Shown here: positions 42,981-55,562 of the stretch, in pieces
How the letters are laid out: each line of letters begins with the position of its first letter
How positions within the stretch are numbered: position 1 is the stretch's first letter
NCBI GenBank assembly: GCA_029844215.1
Contig: CM056738.1
Span: 75,322,093 to 75,386,092 of the forward strand
DNA: 64,000 bases
Origin: Przewalskia tangutica
Taxonomy: Eukaryota > Streptophyta > Magnoliopsida > Solanales > Solanaceae
Direction: 5' to 3'
The notes under the pieces: generated by a model
Told to the model about the DNA's origin: nothing
Database searches by the model: none
What the model saw: only the letters and a program-made list of their open reading frames with translations
Program-made: the position numbers and the translations under genes

Positions 42981-45742
42981 TGTCACAACCCAATTCACGA
43001 GTCGTGATGGCACCTACCCTATTCCCCCGAGTAGGCGAATCATATTTTCAATAACAAGTTAAATCAGCGGAAAATAAATAAAGAAAAAGAAGTTATAAAG
43101 TCTTAATACTTAAATGGTTACGACATTTTCCAAAATCTGGTCAAAAGGGTATAAGAGCACTAACAAATCTGAAAAATAGAAGTCTGAAGGAATGTCCGAA
43201 GGCTACATACTATCTGTCAATAACCAAAGAAAAATGGAATTAATTAAGAAGCTGCACGGGGGACCAAGTAGCTCACCCTGAATGACTAGAAGATGTCCAC
43301 CTCGCGAATCAGCCACGGGGCGTTGAACTGGAACCTGAATCGTACTCTGCACTCAACAAAAGTGCAGCAAGAGTAGTATCGGTACAACACTTGTAGCAGT
43401 AAGCATCATAGGCCGACAATGATTAGATAACGCATGAAGAAGTTGAAACCAACAAGTAGCACATAGAGGAATCAGGCATGGTCTCATATACAAGTAAAGC
43501 GTAAAGAAATCATGAAATCAACCAAGACAGACATAATTCACCAAATGATCAGTCAAAATATGAGTGGATGAAGGCAATGCAATGCAATATCACCTCTCTC
43601 ACTCCCGCTCTCCGGTAGAAACCTCGGAGGCTATCACTCCCGCTCTCCGGCAGAAACCTCGGAGGCTATCACTTCCACTCTCCGGCAGAAACCTCAGAGG
43701 CAATCACTCGCCTCCCAGAGAAACCCTGAGGCAATCACTCCTCTCTCCGGCAGAAACCCTGAGGCAATCACTCCCGCCTATGGCGTAAAACCACGGAGGC
43801 AATCACTCCCGCCTCCACAGAAACCCTGAGGCTATCACTCCCGCCTCCAGAAACCCGGAGGCTATCACTCCCGCCTCCCACAGAAACCCTGAGGCTATCA
43901 CTCCCGCCTCCCACAGAAACCTCGAGGATATCACCCCGCTATCCCAGAAACCCTGAGGCTATCACTCCCGCCTCCCAGAAACCCTGAGGCAATCACTTCC
44001 TCTCCGGCGTAAAACCCTGAGGCTATCACTCACTATCAGTCTCTTACCTCCCCATCATCACAAAATAATATGGAAAGTATGTCAGACATGATATCAAGTC
44101 ACAACACCTGTCACCAATATACAATCAACAAGTCAAGTCAAATCAGGTGGTAATCACAGAAAATAACACATATGGCGACAAGCCCACATAACAGCTGACG
44201 GAACCAACGTAATAGTAATTTCATCTCCACTTCATGCCCGAAGGCCTATCATGCTTTCCCCATCTCTTCCTACGATTCTCTAATCAGAGTCTAACTAAAG
44301 TAAATCGTAACCTACCTCAATGCCGAGTGGGTGCCACGAACAATCAAGCTAATGCACTTCCCTTGCGTAGAGCCTCTGAACGATTAAAATCTAGAAAATA
44401 TGTGAACTACATTATAATATGAATCTAAGGACACTCATATTGCTATATTCATATTAACAAGATCTTTACCATTTCCATTGTATAACTAAACTCATACCCC
44501 TATAAAAATATTAGCACAACTTCAGGACAAACAAATAATATTCCTTTCTTTTAACTTTCTCGTATCTCCCACTTGTGAAAGATATAACATTAAATTCGTA
44601 ACTCCAAATAAGGTGTTTATTGTACCACATCGAAGGCAACACTAGGATATCTTATTATACGTAATCCCACCTAACAATACTTAGTGTAGATGGTGAAAAT
44701 TTATGAAAGAAACAACCCTATGAAATCTGTATCGCCAGAATTTTTGTAAAACAAGGCAGAAACTTTAAACAGTCATAACACTCAAACCATAAGTCGGATT
44801 TTTCTTCGTAAGGTCTCAAAATTACGGTAACAGAGTAATCTACAACTTTTATTCAGTCCATATTTTCATATTCTTTACGGATTTGTACAGTTTTTACGTT
44901 TTATATGATGTGTCGCCTGAGTTTCGGTATAACGAGGCAGAAACCTTAAGCAGTCATAAATTTCAAACCATAAGTCGGATTTATCTCCGTAAGATATTAA
45001 ACTGACGGGAATAGAGTAATCTACAACTTTAATTCATCCCATACTTTTATATTCTTTACGGATTTATACAATTTCCACGTTTAATATGTTGTTGTAATCA
45101 TTATGCCATGTTACATCCCTCAAGTTTCTCTATTCAAGTGGATTGTGGAATTTCCGTGTAATGACCTCTTTCAAAATTTGATTTCATTCAATAACGCATT
45201 AGTATAAGGATCATGAATAGATTAATTCAACCATATAACATAGAATCTAACCTGAACTTAACTGAGTGCTTCCTCCTTGTCTTCTAGTTACTAGGGTTTC
45301 TTTCTTTTCTTTCTTTCTCCTCTCCTTCCATCTCCTGCGTGTTGCGCTCGTACTCCCCTTTCTCCCTCTCTCGCTGCTCGTCCCTCTCCCCCTTTCTTTT
45401 TCCTCTTCTTCCTTCTCCTCCCTGTTGGCTGCGCACGTCTCCCTCTCTTCTACCTAGTAGGTTTTTTTTTTCTTATTTCCTTTAGAAAGAAAGAGTTTAG
45501 GTTAATTAAAACAAAATCTGAATTTCCCTTGTTACACTTAGGTCCCTAAAATACTACATTTTAGTCCCGCATTGTCTACTTAAATTAAATCAATCCCCCA
45601 AGTAATTAAATCTTAATCGCACTTCTTTTAATCTTAACTCCCGTTTCCTTTAATTCCCGAGAATTTCATAAAGCCTCGTATTCTCAATGTCATAATTCTT
45701 TTTCGTAGTTTAAACTGCTAAACGACCAGACGGGTCATTACA
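42981..45742 (-). repeat. LARD LTR, left copy (3' LTR)
   Basis: It is bounded by TGTCACAACCC and GGGTCATTACA. It contains the degenerate minisatellite at 43595-44035 and a pyrimidine-rich tract near 45290-45430. Frames at 43564-43788, 44234-44422 and 45266-45457 are repeat or low-complexity translations. Confidence 0.9.
43595..44035. repeat. Minisatellite in left LARD LTR, degenerate
   Basis: About a dozen units of roughly 30-36 bp are built on 'tcactcccgc', 'agaaacc' and 'gaggc'. Many units are shortened or altered. The matching array in the right LTR is shorter and far more uniform. Confidence 0.9.
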
Positions 45743-47483
45743 TTAGATACCAATCAAACAATCGCTCGTCCTCGAGCGACAAGGTAGGGGTGCAGGAAAA
45801 GAGATACCTGAACTGTCGATAGAATACTATAACCTTGCTATCCTACACCAAATAGGGTCTGTCCTAAAAATAGCTACAGATATCATGAATACCACTAAAG
45901 AGAGATATGCTAGATTATGTAACCTTGCACAATTAGAAAAATTCCTCCCTACCGATATACTACTACTACACATTCCCAACAACAATTAGAAACCGAAATA
46001 ATTATGAATCCGATTTTTCCAAGACAAGAAGCCCTTTGAAACCCCAGAATACAACCAATCTTGATGCAAATGGAATAGGGATTATTTTGAATGGCACGTC
46101 CAAAGGTGAAACTCTATTTCTGAATGTCAAATCCAAATGTGAAACTCTATTTTTGAATGTCATATCCAAATATGAAAGTTAATAAAATTCTGTCTAAAAT
46201 TTGGTCTCCAAGTTTTCGGCGCCATCGTCAACAACTTCAAATGTGGATAAAATAAACTACATCCTACCCCCCCCCCCCCACACACAATCCATCCTATTCA
46301 TACACAAAATATCAGACAATTTTCCTTCTCAATCAACGACCCCACCTAAAATTAAGACCATGCCCTACGAAAATAGCCTGGAACGAAAAGACAATTATTT
46401 GAAGAAAACTATTAATGTACAGTACACATTACCACTACTTCGTTAAAAAGCTCACTTGACAATTCTAACAAGCCCAACTGGGATAAGCCCTTCCCACCAT
46501 CTAGTTAGTGATTTGGGTTCAAATATCTCTGACAATAACTTTTTATTCTAATCACTCTCCATAGCAAGGGAAGGCCCACGTAACATAAATAGCAAAAAAA
46601 CACATCAAGATCTTTCACTACGATGTAAAGATTTCACTTCGTGTGCTCTTACAGATGGTACACATATAAGTCATTCTCACCCACATATACAAACTCCCAA
46701 GCTATACTCATTTGAAAACAATAGTCACTATGTGCCGCTTTAACAACCAACCTCCACGCCACTGTCACCACCAAGGCCAAACATTAGGATCAAGCCCTCG
46801 TCGCAACCACGAACCTTACCCACACAACAAAAATGTCTAGTTTCCCCAATTTCCCCTACCAAACAACCATTAGCACCAGTTCAATTTTATTTCGACACTA
46901 GTGGGGCTCTCAATGACAAACTACTCTTACAACCCCTTTCAATTCCCTCAAATACTAGATTTCCCTCCCTATGTCTCCCTAATCTTGTATTCAAGCACCT
47001 AACAAACCTTTTAACACCTTTCGACAAAAATTACAACACCATGAACCCACATCTACTAGAAACATTTTCCCATTGTCCATATACTACCAATTTGGAACGA
47101 GCAGGAGCAAGTAGTAGCACACTTGGAACACCACAATATTGTTCCAAACCTAGTGGAGGAGGGTCTAACGAATAGCCTAATCAATCTAGCATCGCTGCAA
47201 ATCAAATTCACATAACAATTGACAACACCAGAGTTCTACCATCTGTGAGAGAACATATAAATAAGTTTAAGATACCAATATGAACGATCTCGCACGAAGA
47301 GAATGAACCAGATACCAATCGGATTTAACTAGCACGAAAGGATAAAAGAAGTGGAGTGTTTCCTAAATGTCCTATAGCCTCTCGAGGATGGGTACAGACG
47401 TTTACGTACCAATCCGCAAGACTCTGCTAGACATTGCTCTTGTACTCATTAGACCGATTACCTAGGAGCTCTGATACCAACTT
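45743..47483 (-). other. LARD internal region, non-coding
   Basis: No gag or pol motif is present on either strand. It contains a hairpin TCGCTCG-tcct-CGAGCGA at 45762-45779 close to the 3' LTR, a (C)n run near 46267, and AC-rich sequence. The 81-codon frame at 46201-46446 has no domain. Confidence 0.75.
47468..47479 (-). promoter_or_regulatory. Primer-binding site of LARD (tRNA-Met)
   Basis: The minus strand reads TGGTATCAGAGC four bases after the LTR end, a perfect tRNA-Met type site. It sets the orientation. Confidence 0.9.
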
Positions 47484-50091
47484 TGTCACGACCCAATTCA
47501 CGAGTCGTGATGGCACCTACCCTATTCCCCCGAGTAGGCGAACCATATTCTCAACAACAAGTTAAATCAGCGGAAAATAAATAAATAAAAAGAAGTTATA
47601 AAGTCTTAATACTTAAATGGTTACGACATTCTCCAAAATCTGATCAAAAGGGTACAAGAGCACTAACAAATCTGAAAAATAGAAGTCTGAAGGAATGCCC
47701 GAAGGCTACATAATGTCTGTCAATAACCAAAGAAAAACAGAATTAACTAAGAAGCCCTTCAGGGGCCACGGACGACCAAGTAGCTCACCCTGAATGACTA
47801 GAAGATGTCCACCTCGCGAATCAGCCACGGGGCGTAGAACTGGAACATGGATCGTACTCTGCACTCAACAAAAGTGCAGCAAGAGTAATATCAGTACAAC
47901 ACTTGTACCGGTAAGCATCATAGGCCGACAATGATTAGATAACACATGAAGAAGTTGAAACCAACAAGTAGCACATAGAGCAATCAGGCATGGTCACGTA
48001 TCATATACAAGTAAAGCGTAAATAAATCATGAAATCAACCAAGACAAACATAATTCACCAAATGATCAGTCAAAATATGAGTGGATGAATGCAATGCAAT
48101 GTCACATCTCTCACTCCCGCTCTTCGGCAGAAACCTCGGAGGCTATCACTCCCGCTCTCCGGCAGAAACCCCAGAGGCAATCACTCCCGCTCTCCGGCAG
48201 AAACCTCGGAGGCAATCACTCCCGCTCTCCGGCAGAAACCTCGGAGGCAATCACTCCCGCTCTCCGGCAGAAACCTCGGAGGCAATAACTCCCGCTCTCC
48301 GGCAGAAACCTCGGAGGCTATCACTCCCGCTCTCCGGCAGAAACCTCGGAGGCAATCACTCCCGCTCTCCGACAGAAACCTCGGAGGCTATCACTCACTC
48401 TCAGTCTCTCACCTCCCCATCATCACAAAATAATATGGAAAGTATGTCAGGCATGATATCAAGTCACAACACCTGTCACCAATATACAATCAACAAGTCA
48501 AGTCAAATCAGGTGGTAATCACAGAAAATAACACATATGGCGACAAGCCCACATAACAGCTGACGGAACCAACGTAATAGTAATTTCATCTCCACTTCAT
48601 GCCCGAAGGCCTATCATGCTTTCCCCATCTCTTCCTACGATTCTCTAATCAGAGTCTAACTAAAGTAAATCGTAACCTACCTCAATGCCGAGTGGGTGCC
48701 ACGAACAATCAAGCTAATGCACTTCCCTTGCGTAGAGCCTCTGAACGATTAAAATCTAGAAAATATGTGAACTACATTATAATATGAATCTAAGGACACT
48801 CATATTGCTATATTCATATTAACAAGATCTTTACCATTTCCATTGTATAACTAAACTCATACCCCTATAAAAATATTAGCACAACTTCAGGACAAACAAA
48901 TAATATTCCTTTCTTTTAACTTTCTCGTATCTCCCACTTGTGAAAGATATAACATTAAATTCGTAACTCCAAATAAGGTGTTTATACCACATCGAAGGAA
49001 ACACTAGGATATCTTATTATGCCTAATCCCACCTGACAATACTTAGTGTAGATGGTGAAAATTTACGAAAGAAACAACCCTATGAAATCTGTGTCGCCAG
49101 AATTTTTGTAAAACAAGGTAGAAACTTTAAACAGTCATAACTCCCAAACCATAAGTCGGATTTTTCTCTGTAAGGTCTCAAACTGACGGTAACAGAGTAA
49201 TCTACAACTTTATTCAGCCCATATTTTCATATTCGTTACGGATTTCTACAGTTTTCACATTTTATATGCTATGTCGCCTGAATTTCGATAAAACGAGGCA
49301 GAAACTTTAAGCAGTCATAACTTTCAAACCATAAGTCGGATTTATCTCCGTAAGATCTTAAACTGACGGGAACAGAGTACTCTACAACTTAAATTCAGCC
49401 CATACTTTTATATTCTTTATGGATTTATAAAGTTTCCACGTTTAATATGCTGCTGTAATCATTATGTCATGTTACATCCCTCAAGTTTCTCTATTCAAGT
49501 GGATTGTGGAATTTTCGTGTAATGACCTCTTTGAAAATTTGATTTCATTCACTAACGCATTAGTATAAGTATCATGGATAGATTAATTCAACCATATAAC
49601 ATAGAATCCACCTAAACTTAATTGAGTGTTTCCTCTTTGTCTTCTAGTTACTAGGGTTTCTTTCTCTTCTTTTTTTCTCCTCTCCTTCCCTCTCCTGCGT
49701 GCTGCGCTGGTACTCCCCTTTCTCCCTCTTTCGCTGCTCGTCCCTCTCCCCCTTTCTTTTTCCTCTCCTTCCTTCTCATCCCTGCTGGCTGCGCACGTCT
49801 CCCTCTCCTCTACCTAGTAGGTTTTTTTTTCTTATATCCATTAAAAAGAAAGAAAGAGTTTAGGTTAATTAAAACAAAATCTGAATTTAGGTCCCTAAAA
49901 TACTACATTTTAGTCCCTCATTGTCTACATAAATTAAATCAATCCCCTAAGTAATTAAATCTTAATCCCACTTCTTTTAATCTTAACTCCCGTTTCCTTT
50001 AATTCCCGAGAATTTCATAAAGCCTCGTATTCTCAATGTCATAATTCTTTTTCGTAGTTTAAACTGCTAAACGACCAGACGGGTCGTTACA
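47484..50091 (-). repeat. LARD LTR, right copy (5' LTR)
   Basis: It is bounded by TGTCACGACCC and GGGTCGTTACA and closely matches the left copy apart from the minisatellite and small indels near 47750 and 49880. Frames at 48599-48787 and 49626-49817 mirror those of the left copy and are not genes. Confidence 0.9.
48107..48405. repeat. Minisatellite in right LARD LTR, uniform
   Basis: About eight nearly identical 36-bp units of the form 'cactcccgctctccggcag' plus 'aaacctcggaggc(a/t)at' lie here. Because 36 is a multiple of three, all three frames stay open and yield spurious repeat proteins. Confidence 0.95.
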
Positions 50092-50096
50092 ATAGT

Positions 50097-50340
50097 CACC
50101 CTTTTTGAGATTTATCAAATAGGGCGACTACAGTCGCCTTTTTTGATAGATCTCAAAAAGGGCGACTGTAGTCGTGTCCTTACCAAAGGGGGGACTTAAA
50201 AAATCGCCATTCTTGATCTAAGACAACGAACATAATAAGGCGACTTGAAGGGCGACTAAAAATCGCCTCATTTGATCTAAGGGGGCGATATTTCACCCAA
50301 AGAGGACGACTCGCCCTCTTTGAACCGATTTGTTGTAGTG
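50097..50340. mobile_element. CACTA-like transposon terminus 1
   Basis: The block ends 'gatttgttgtagtg', the complement of CACTACAACAAATC, a CACTA-type terminal inverted repeat. It is filled with subterminal 'gggcgact' / 'agtcgccc' words in both directions, as expected for transposase-binding repeats. No transposase gene is visible. Confidence 0.65.
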
Positions 50341-51660
50341 ATACATCAACATTGATATCTCACATTCACGCATTCAACAAAAATGCAACTCATTATATAT
50401 GTCATGTTATAAACACACTTGAGAATGGGTTCATGTGTTTTATTGGAACAAGACTTTGTTCAAATGTCCAAATAAAAATACCGAGCAAGTTCAAGGGCCG
50501 CTTAATTATGTATTAAGCTTAAGTTCTCATATATCACTAGACTAAATCACAATATTAGGGGCATAAAGGCAAACTTTACAAAGAGGCCCTAAAAAGTTTC
50601 TTTTTGAAAAAAGGAATGATTGAAATAGTTATGAAATAAGAATATTAACAACGATAAAATTTTAATGAAAAATATAAAATAAAATTAGAATAATAAAATA
50701 TGGCTAAAGAATTTGATAAATTGATATAATGATATCGAAAATGTGTTGCGCTGCTTCAGTATAATAATTGCTTGTTGAAATGTTTGAAATTTTGAAGAAG
50801 ACACCAAAAAACAAATTTTGATCTTTTGTAACTCATAAGCAACAATAATTTTGTAGTCATTTGAGAATAAAAATAGTAAAATGGAGAATGAAAAATGCAA
50901 TTATAAAAATAATAATATGGGTATATGTTAGTTGTTAGGATATGGGGCCCAAGCCATTGCTTTAGCGGCTTCGTGGTCCAGCCGGCCCTGACCAAAGGAC
51001 TCGTACGTATGTGCATTGCTCAATAGTTGAATCTAAATTAAAAGGAATTTAATTTAGACATAACATTGGGCCTACCTATCTAACAAACAACACCTCTTTG
51101 TTTAACGTGAAATTCGCATTATCCGAAGACTTGGATAAACCATGATCGACGTAATACCGCAAACCTCGTTAGTCGCTTAAACCACACTGATGTGCGCGAC
51201 ACGCCCCAAGAGGCGAAGGCAGGCCAGGTGTTACCTTGTGATTTCGAACTTGTAATCAAGCTCTTCCACACCACCCAATAAGGATACCCTCTGCCTTCAA
51301 GACCAACTGGTATAGGGCTTCGAATAACAAACACCACCTCTAATACAATCTCTTGTGTAAGTTAACTCCGCATATATAACTACTTTAATTTAAAAAGAAA
51401 GTTTAGTTTGGTGGTAATTGGATTGATAGGAACAGTCACGAGTGGATACAAATCTAAATCCAATTCATTTCAGAAATGATTTGGCACAAAGAGTATTTTG
51501 AGTACTATTTTCTCACCGTTGCACCATATCTTGCAACAAAATTATGGGTCAGCAAAACTAATCCATGAAAGTATAATCAGTCTAAATATTAAGAAAATTA
51601 GACAAAATTGAAAGAATTTATATTTTGCTCCTCATAATCATAAATCCCTTGGCCAATTCT
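50341..51660. other. Non-coding spacer, unclassified
   Basis: AT-rich sequence without a supported gene. A GC-richer part at about 51060-51340 has on the minus strand a B-box-like 'acaagttcgaaatc' near 51250 and may be an old tRNA-derived repeat, but I cannot identify it. Small minus frames at 50685-51337 show no domain. Confidence 0.4.
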
Positions 51661-51669
51661 AACAAGATG

Positions 51670-52395
51670 CATTTTTTTCGAATATACAAAAAATGGGATA
51701 TTCGTAATTTTCGGATAATTTCGGATCGGATTCGAATCCGAATATTTCGGATATACAAAAAAATCGGATATCCGTAATTTTTGGATAAATTTCGGATCGG
51801 ATCCGAATATTTCGAATATATAAAAAATCGAATATCCGTAATTTTCGGATAAATTTCGTATCGGATTCGGATCCGAATATTTCGGATATAAAAAAATCGG
51901 ATATCCGTAAGTTTTGGATAATTTCGGATCAGATTCGGATCCGAATATTTCGGATATACAAAAAATCGGATATCAGTAATTTTCAGATAAATTTCGGATC
52001 GGATCCGAATACTTCGGATATACAAAAAATCGGATATCCGTAATTTTCGGATAAATTTCGGATCTGATTCGGATCCGAATATTTCAAATATACAAAAAAT
52101 CGGATATCCGTAATTTTCGGATAATTTTGGATTCAGATCCAAATATTTCGGATATACAAAAAATCGGATATCCGTAATTTTTGGATAATTTTTTATCGGA
52201 TTCGGATCCGAATATTTTGGATAAATTTCGGATCGGATTCGGATCCGAATATTTCGGATATACAAAAAATCGGATATACGTAATTTTCGGATCGTATTCG
52301 GATCCGAATATTTCGGATATACAAAAAATCGGATATCCATAATTTTTGAATAATTTCGAATCGGATTCCGATCCGAATATTTCGGAATCGGATAT
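51670..52395. repeat. Minisatellite of 'ggatatcc/ggatccgaat' units
   Basis: Roughly ten units of about 50-70 bp repeat the words 'tttcggatatacaaaaaatc', 'ggatatccgtaattttcgga' and 'tcggattcggatccgaatat'. The units contain restriction-like palindromes GGATATCC-like and GGATCC. The 240-codon minus frame across the array is simply the translated repeat. Confidence 0.9.
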
Positions 52396-52431
52396 CCGAA
52401 AAATCCCCTTTAATTGATTTATAGTTTAATT

Positions 52432-53404
52432 CCGAAGAATCCCCTTTAATTGATCCTCTTGGTTTTTTCTATTGACAAATTAAAAGATCACTAAAAATAA
52501 ATAAATTAAAAGATACTACTAATATCTCTATTTATATTTTATAGTAATTTGATTTTTTTTAATAAAATATGATTGATAAATTTAAACATCGAAACATTTA
52601 TGGGCAGTGGAATAAAAATTTAGAAATAAATCAAAATTTCAAAACTTAGAAAAATACATATTTATTTATATCTTATTAAAAATAAATAATAAAAGCAAGA
52701 ACATTAGGTAAAATGGCAAGCTAGAAGTCATATGATAATGTAAAAATACAAAACGAGGGAACAAGCTATAAATTATATTGTAAAGTGAAGAGCAAAAAAT
52801 AAAGTGAAGAGCAAAAAGGGCGACTTGAAAAAGTCGCCCTTTTGGGCCTAACCAAAGGGGGCGACTTGAAGTCGCCCTTTTTGGTGAAGAGCAAAAATGA
52901 CGACTTTTTCAAGTCACCCCTTTTGATTCGGACCAAAAAGGGCGACTTCAAGTCGCCCCCTTTGGTTAAGACCAAAAAGGGCGACTTTTTCAAGTCGCCC
53001 CTTTTGATTCGGACCAAAATGGCGACTTGAAGTCGCCCTTTTTGCTCTTTACTTTACAGTATAATTTATTGTTTGTTCCCTCGTTTTGTATTTTTTTACA
53101 TTATCATATGACTTCTAGCTTGTCATTTTACATAATGTTCTTGCTTTTATTATTTATTTTTAATAAGATATAAATAAATATGTATTTTTTGAAGTTTTGA
53201 AATTTTGATTTATTTCTAAACTTTTATTCCACTGCCCATAAATGTTTCAATGTTTAAATTTATCTATCATATTTTATTAAAAAAATCAAACTTCTACAAA
53301 ATATAAATAGATATATTAGTAGTATCTTTTAATTTATTTATTTTTAGTGATCTTTTAATTTGTCAATAAAAATCAAGAGGATCAATTAAAGGGAATTCTT
53401 TGGA
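52432..53404. repeat. Long inverted repeat, arms about 390 bp
   Basis: The left arm runs from 'ccgaagaatcccctttaatt' (52432) to about 52830 and the right arm from about 53015 to 53404, ending 'aattaaagggaattctttgg'. Matching interior landmarks are 'acaaaacgagggaacaagc' against 'ttgttccctcgttttgta', and 'aagtcatatgataatg' against 'cattatcatatgactt'. The centre (52815-53035) carries five or six alternating 'gggcgacttgaagtcgccc' / 'aaaaagtcgccc' words. The transcript would fold into a near-perfect long hairpin. Confidence 0.85.
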
Positions 53405-53504
53405 TCTGAATCCGATTCGATCCGATTCTTTGCTCGTATTTTCTTTCTCTACATCGGGTTCTAGTTAATTGGATCTGAAAGTTCAAAATGAAAACAAAAT
53501 TAGT

Positions 53505-53675
53505 AGACTCCTTTTGATTCGGACCAAAAAGGGCGACTTTTTCAAGTCGCCCCCTTTGGTGAAATTAAAAAGTGCGACAGTATGTCGCCCTTTTTGGTAC
53601 TAACTAACAGGACATTTTGAAGTCACCCTTTTTTATTTAAAAAAATCGCCCTCTTTGAGACGATTTGTTGTAGTG
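53505..53675. mobile_element. CACTA-like transposon terminus 2
   Basis: It ends 'cgatttgttgtagtg' like terminus 1 and is preceded by the same 'gggcgact' subterminal words, including 'attcggaccaaaaagggcga' found in the centre of the inverted repeat. The opposite end CACTACAAC was not found. Confidence 0.65.
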
Positions 53676-54715
53676 TATAATGTAACAGTAATATTCCCCC
53701 CTTCCAATTGCAACTAACAATTCACCTTTACGAGCACCCTTCAAAAAGTCGTTACAATACACATCATCATTTATTTTCCACATTCATGGGCTCAAGAAAA
53801 GTGAAACTTACGATATATGTCATGTCAACATGTTGTGTTTGATAGACACAATTGAGGACGGGTTCAGATGTTAAATAGGAACAAGATTTTTTTCAGGTGT
53901 CAAAATGAAAAATTGAATAAGTTTAAGGGGCCGATATGAAAAAAAGGCGATCCGGTGCTTAAAACCTGCATGCGCGGAGTTGAAAGCACGGATCACAAGT
54001 GCCTATTATGCAGATCTTACCTCACATTTCAGCAAGGGACCGCTATGATTAATCATAATTTATTTAGATGTACAGTAAGAGAATATAAATAGTTGAGCCA
54101 ATTGCTAATTAAAAAGATTGGGTGATATGGCTATTGCAGGTTAAAACTCTTCGGCCTAGTCCTCACATTGTCTTTACACCCCTTTAAAAAAAACAAAAAT
54201 AAAATTGGGACCGTTCTTCATGAACTCCTTTCAACAGTTATGAGATCTTCAAGGAAGTTTCGAAAGCCTAGACTATAATTTTTATTACACTATTAATATG
54301 TTTTATTAGTTAATCTGGTTTATATTCGTGTTACTAATACCTCTCACTTTTTATAATAGTTATCTATAGTTATATTTTAGGTGATTCAATAGTGCAAAAA
54401 TTCTTTTACACTACTGTTATCTAGAGTATATAATATAACCTTTTTATTTAATTGATATCTTGTCGAAGTCGATCTATTTTAGGATCTTTTTGTCCTTTTT
54501 AATGGAAGAAAACCAACTTGACAACAAGATGAATGCTAGTGGAATTAACGTTTATTTTATCTAAAGAACGACCTAACCAAAACATAATTTAAATGCAACT
54601 CGACGTACTTTAGTAGTTGTGGATAAGATCTAGGTTTTGCACCATAGGAAGAAGCACATTGATGGTAAAAAACCCGATAAGAATCATGCATTCTTGCTAT
54701 CTTAAGATCTCTACT
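53676..54715. other. Non-coding spacer, unclassified
   Basis: AT-rich sequence with no open frame, repeat or motif that I can support. Confidence 0.4.
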
Positions 54716-54721
54716 AAAGAA

Positions 54722-54896
54722 TGTGATGCAGTGGATAGGGTTGCTTCTCTATTAACTAGAGGTCTCGGATTCGAGTCTTGAGTATGAAAAACTCTTTGGT
54801 AAGGAGCGCTTCCCCAAAAATGGGCTCTACCCAGCGTGAATTCAAATATAGTTGGGTTTCAATGCGGGTATGGGACACCGGGTGGGGAAAACAATC
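54722..54896 (+). mobile_element. tRNA-derived SINE, TS-like
   Basis: The head has a tRNA-like layout with B-box 'ggattcgagtc' (54768-54778) and A-box-like 'gatgcagtggatag'. The body reads 'aaggagcgcttccccaaa', 'tgggctctacccagcgtgaa', then 'gtttcaatgcgggtatggga' and 'caccgggtgggg'. This body is the hallmark of the TS-like SINEs common in Solanaceae. No protein is encoded; LINE enzymes would mobilise it. Target duplications could not be fixed. Confidence 0.7.
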
Positions 54897-55400
54897 TCTT
54901 CATCCGTTACATTTCTCGAAAATAATGGAATATCTCCTGAGTAAAGACCATTCTTCTGTCCGTTTTTCCATTTAATTAAAAAAGATGGTGGGGATTGGCC
55001 CCTTTTTGTTTTCCACTCGTGTCCCATATCGAGGTTCGACTAATTTGAATTCGCATCGAAAAATTTAACTTTTGAAATAAAATGCTTTTTACCAAAGATA
55101 ATTAACTACATATCCAGGGTTCGATCCTAAACATCTGATTGAGAAAAAAATTACTTACTGATTTGTCACAACTTTTAGTGATGCATAATAGCCTTTAATT
55201 TGCGATAAGATGATTAAATCATAAAAATAGGTGGATTGGCTAGACCTTGAGCTTCGAGGAAAGTGTGGAACCAGTTGATATCCAAAAGGAAAAGACATAA
55301 AATGACTATATTAATCGTTATCGTGAGGTAATACTAAAAGACCGATATACACGGTCCGGTATATCGTGTATATCATGGTCCAATTTGACCTCCACAAATT
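54897..55400. other. Non-coding spacer before copia LTR
   Basis: No supported gene. A palindromic cluster 'ccgatatacacggtcc' / 'ggtatatcgtgtatatc' lies at 55341-55372. Confidence 0.4.
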
Positions 55401-55562
55401 ATAATTAATGTATAATTGTAATTATGGTATTAATCTTGTACTCGGAAAATGTATTAGAATTAGAGTAGGAAAATGTAGAATTATTTTCTATATTTAGGAA
55501 TTGTATATTTGTACATATACCTCTCTTTATCAATGAAAATAATCGAGGGATTATTTCTTTCA
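55401..55562 (+). repeat. Copia LTR, 3' part
   Basis: It ends 'ggattatttctttca' directly before a primer-binding site and contains 'tacctctctttatcaatgaa'. It resembles the LTR at 7661-7907. The left limit is uncertain. Confidence 0.6.

Larger units (their letters stand above)
42981..50091 (-). mobile_element. Non-autonomous LARD-like LTR retrotransposon, 7.1 kb
   Basis: LTRs of 2762 and 2608 bp flank a 1741-bp internal region without coding capacity. ATAGT is duplicated at 42976-42980 and 50092-50096. The primer-binding site next to the right LTR gives minus orientation, so the LTR starts TGTAACGACCCG and ends GGGTTGTGACA or GGGTCGTGACA. Long LTRs with a short non-coding centre are the definition of a LARD. 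It must borrow gypsy proteins for movement. The LTRs are close to identical outside the minisatellite. Confidence 0.9.

Noticed and set aside
43595..44035. CRISPR-like direct repeats
   Set aside because: Units are contiguous and degenerate with no unique spacers, and the context is a plant LTR; this is a minisatellite.
48081..48518. 145-codon open frame and two overlapping frames
   Set aside because: All three frames of a 36-bp minisatellite are open because its period is a multiple of three; no start context or domain supports a gene.
51060..51340. Possible second SINE
   Set aside because: A B-box-like word is present on the minus strand, but the A-box, tail and target duplications could not be recognised.
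51618..52340. 240-codon minus-strand open frame
   Set aside because: It is the translation of the 'ggatatcc' minisatellite; the protein is only repeated 'YPKYSDP' and 'IRNIRIR' words.
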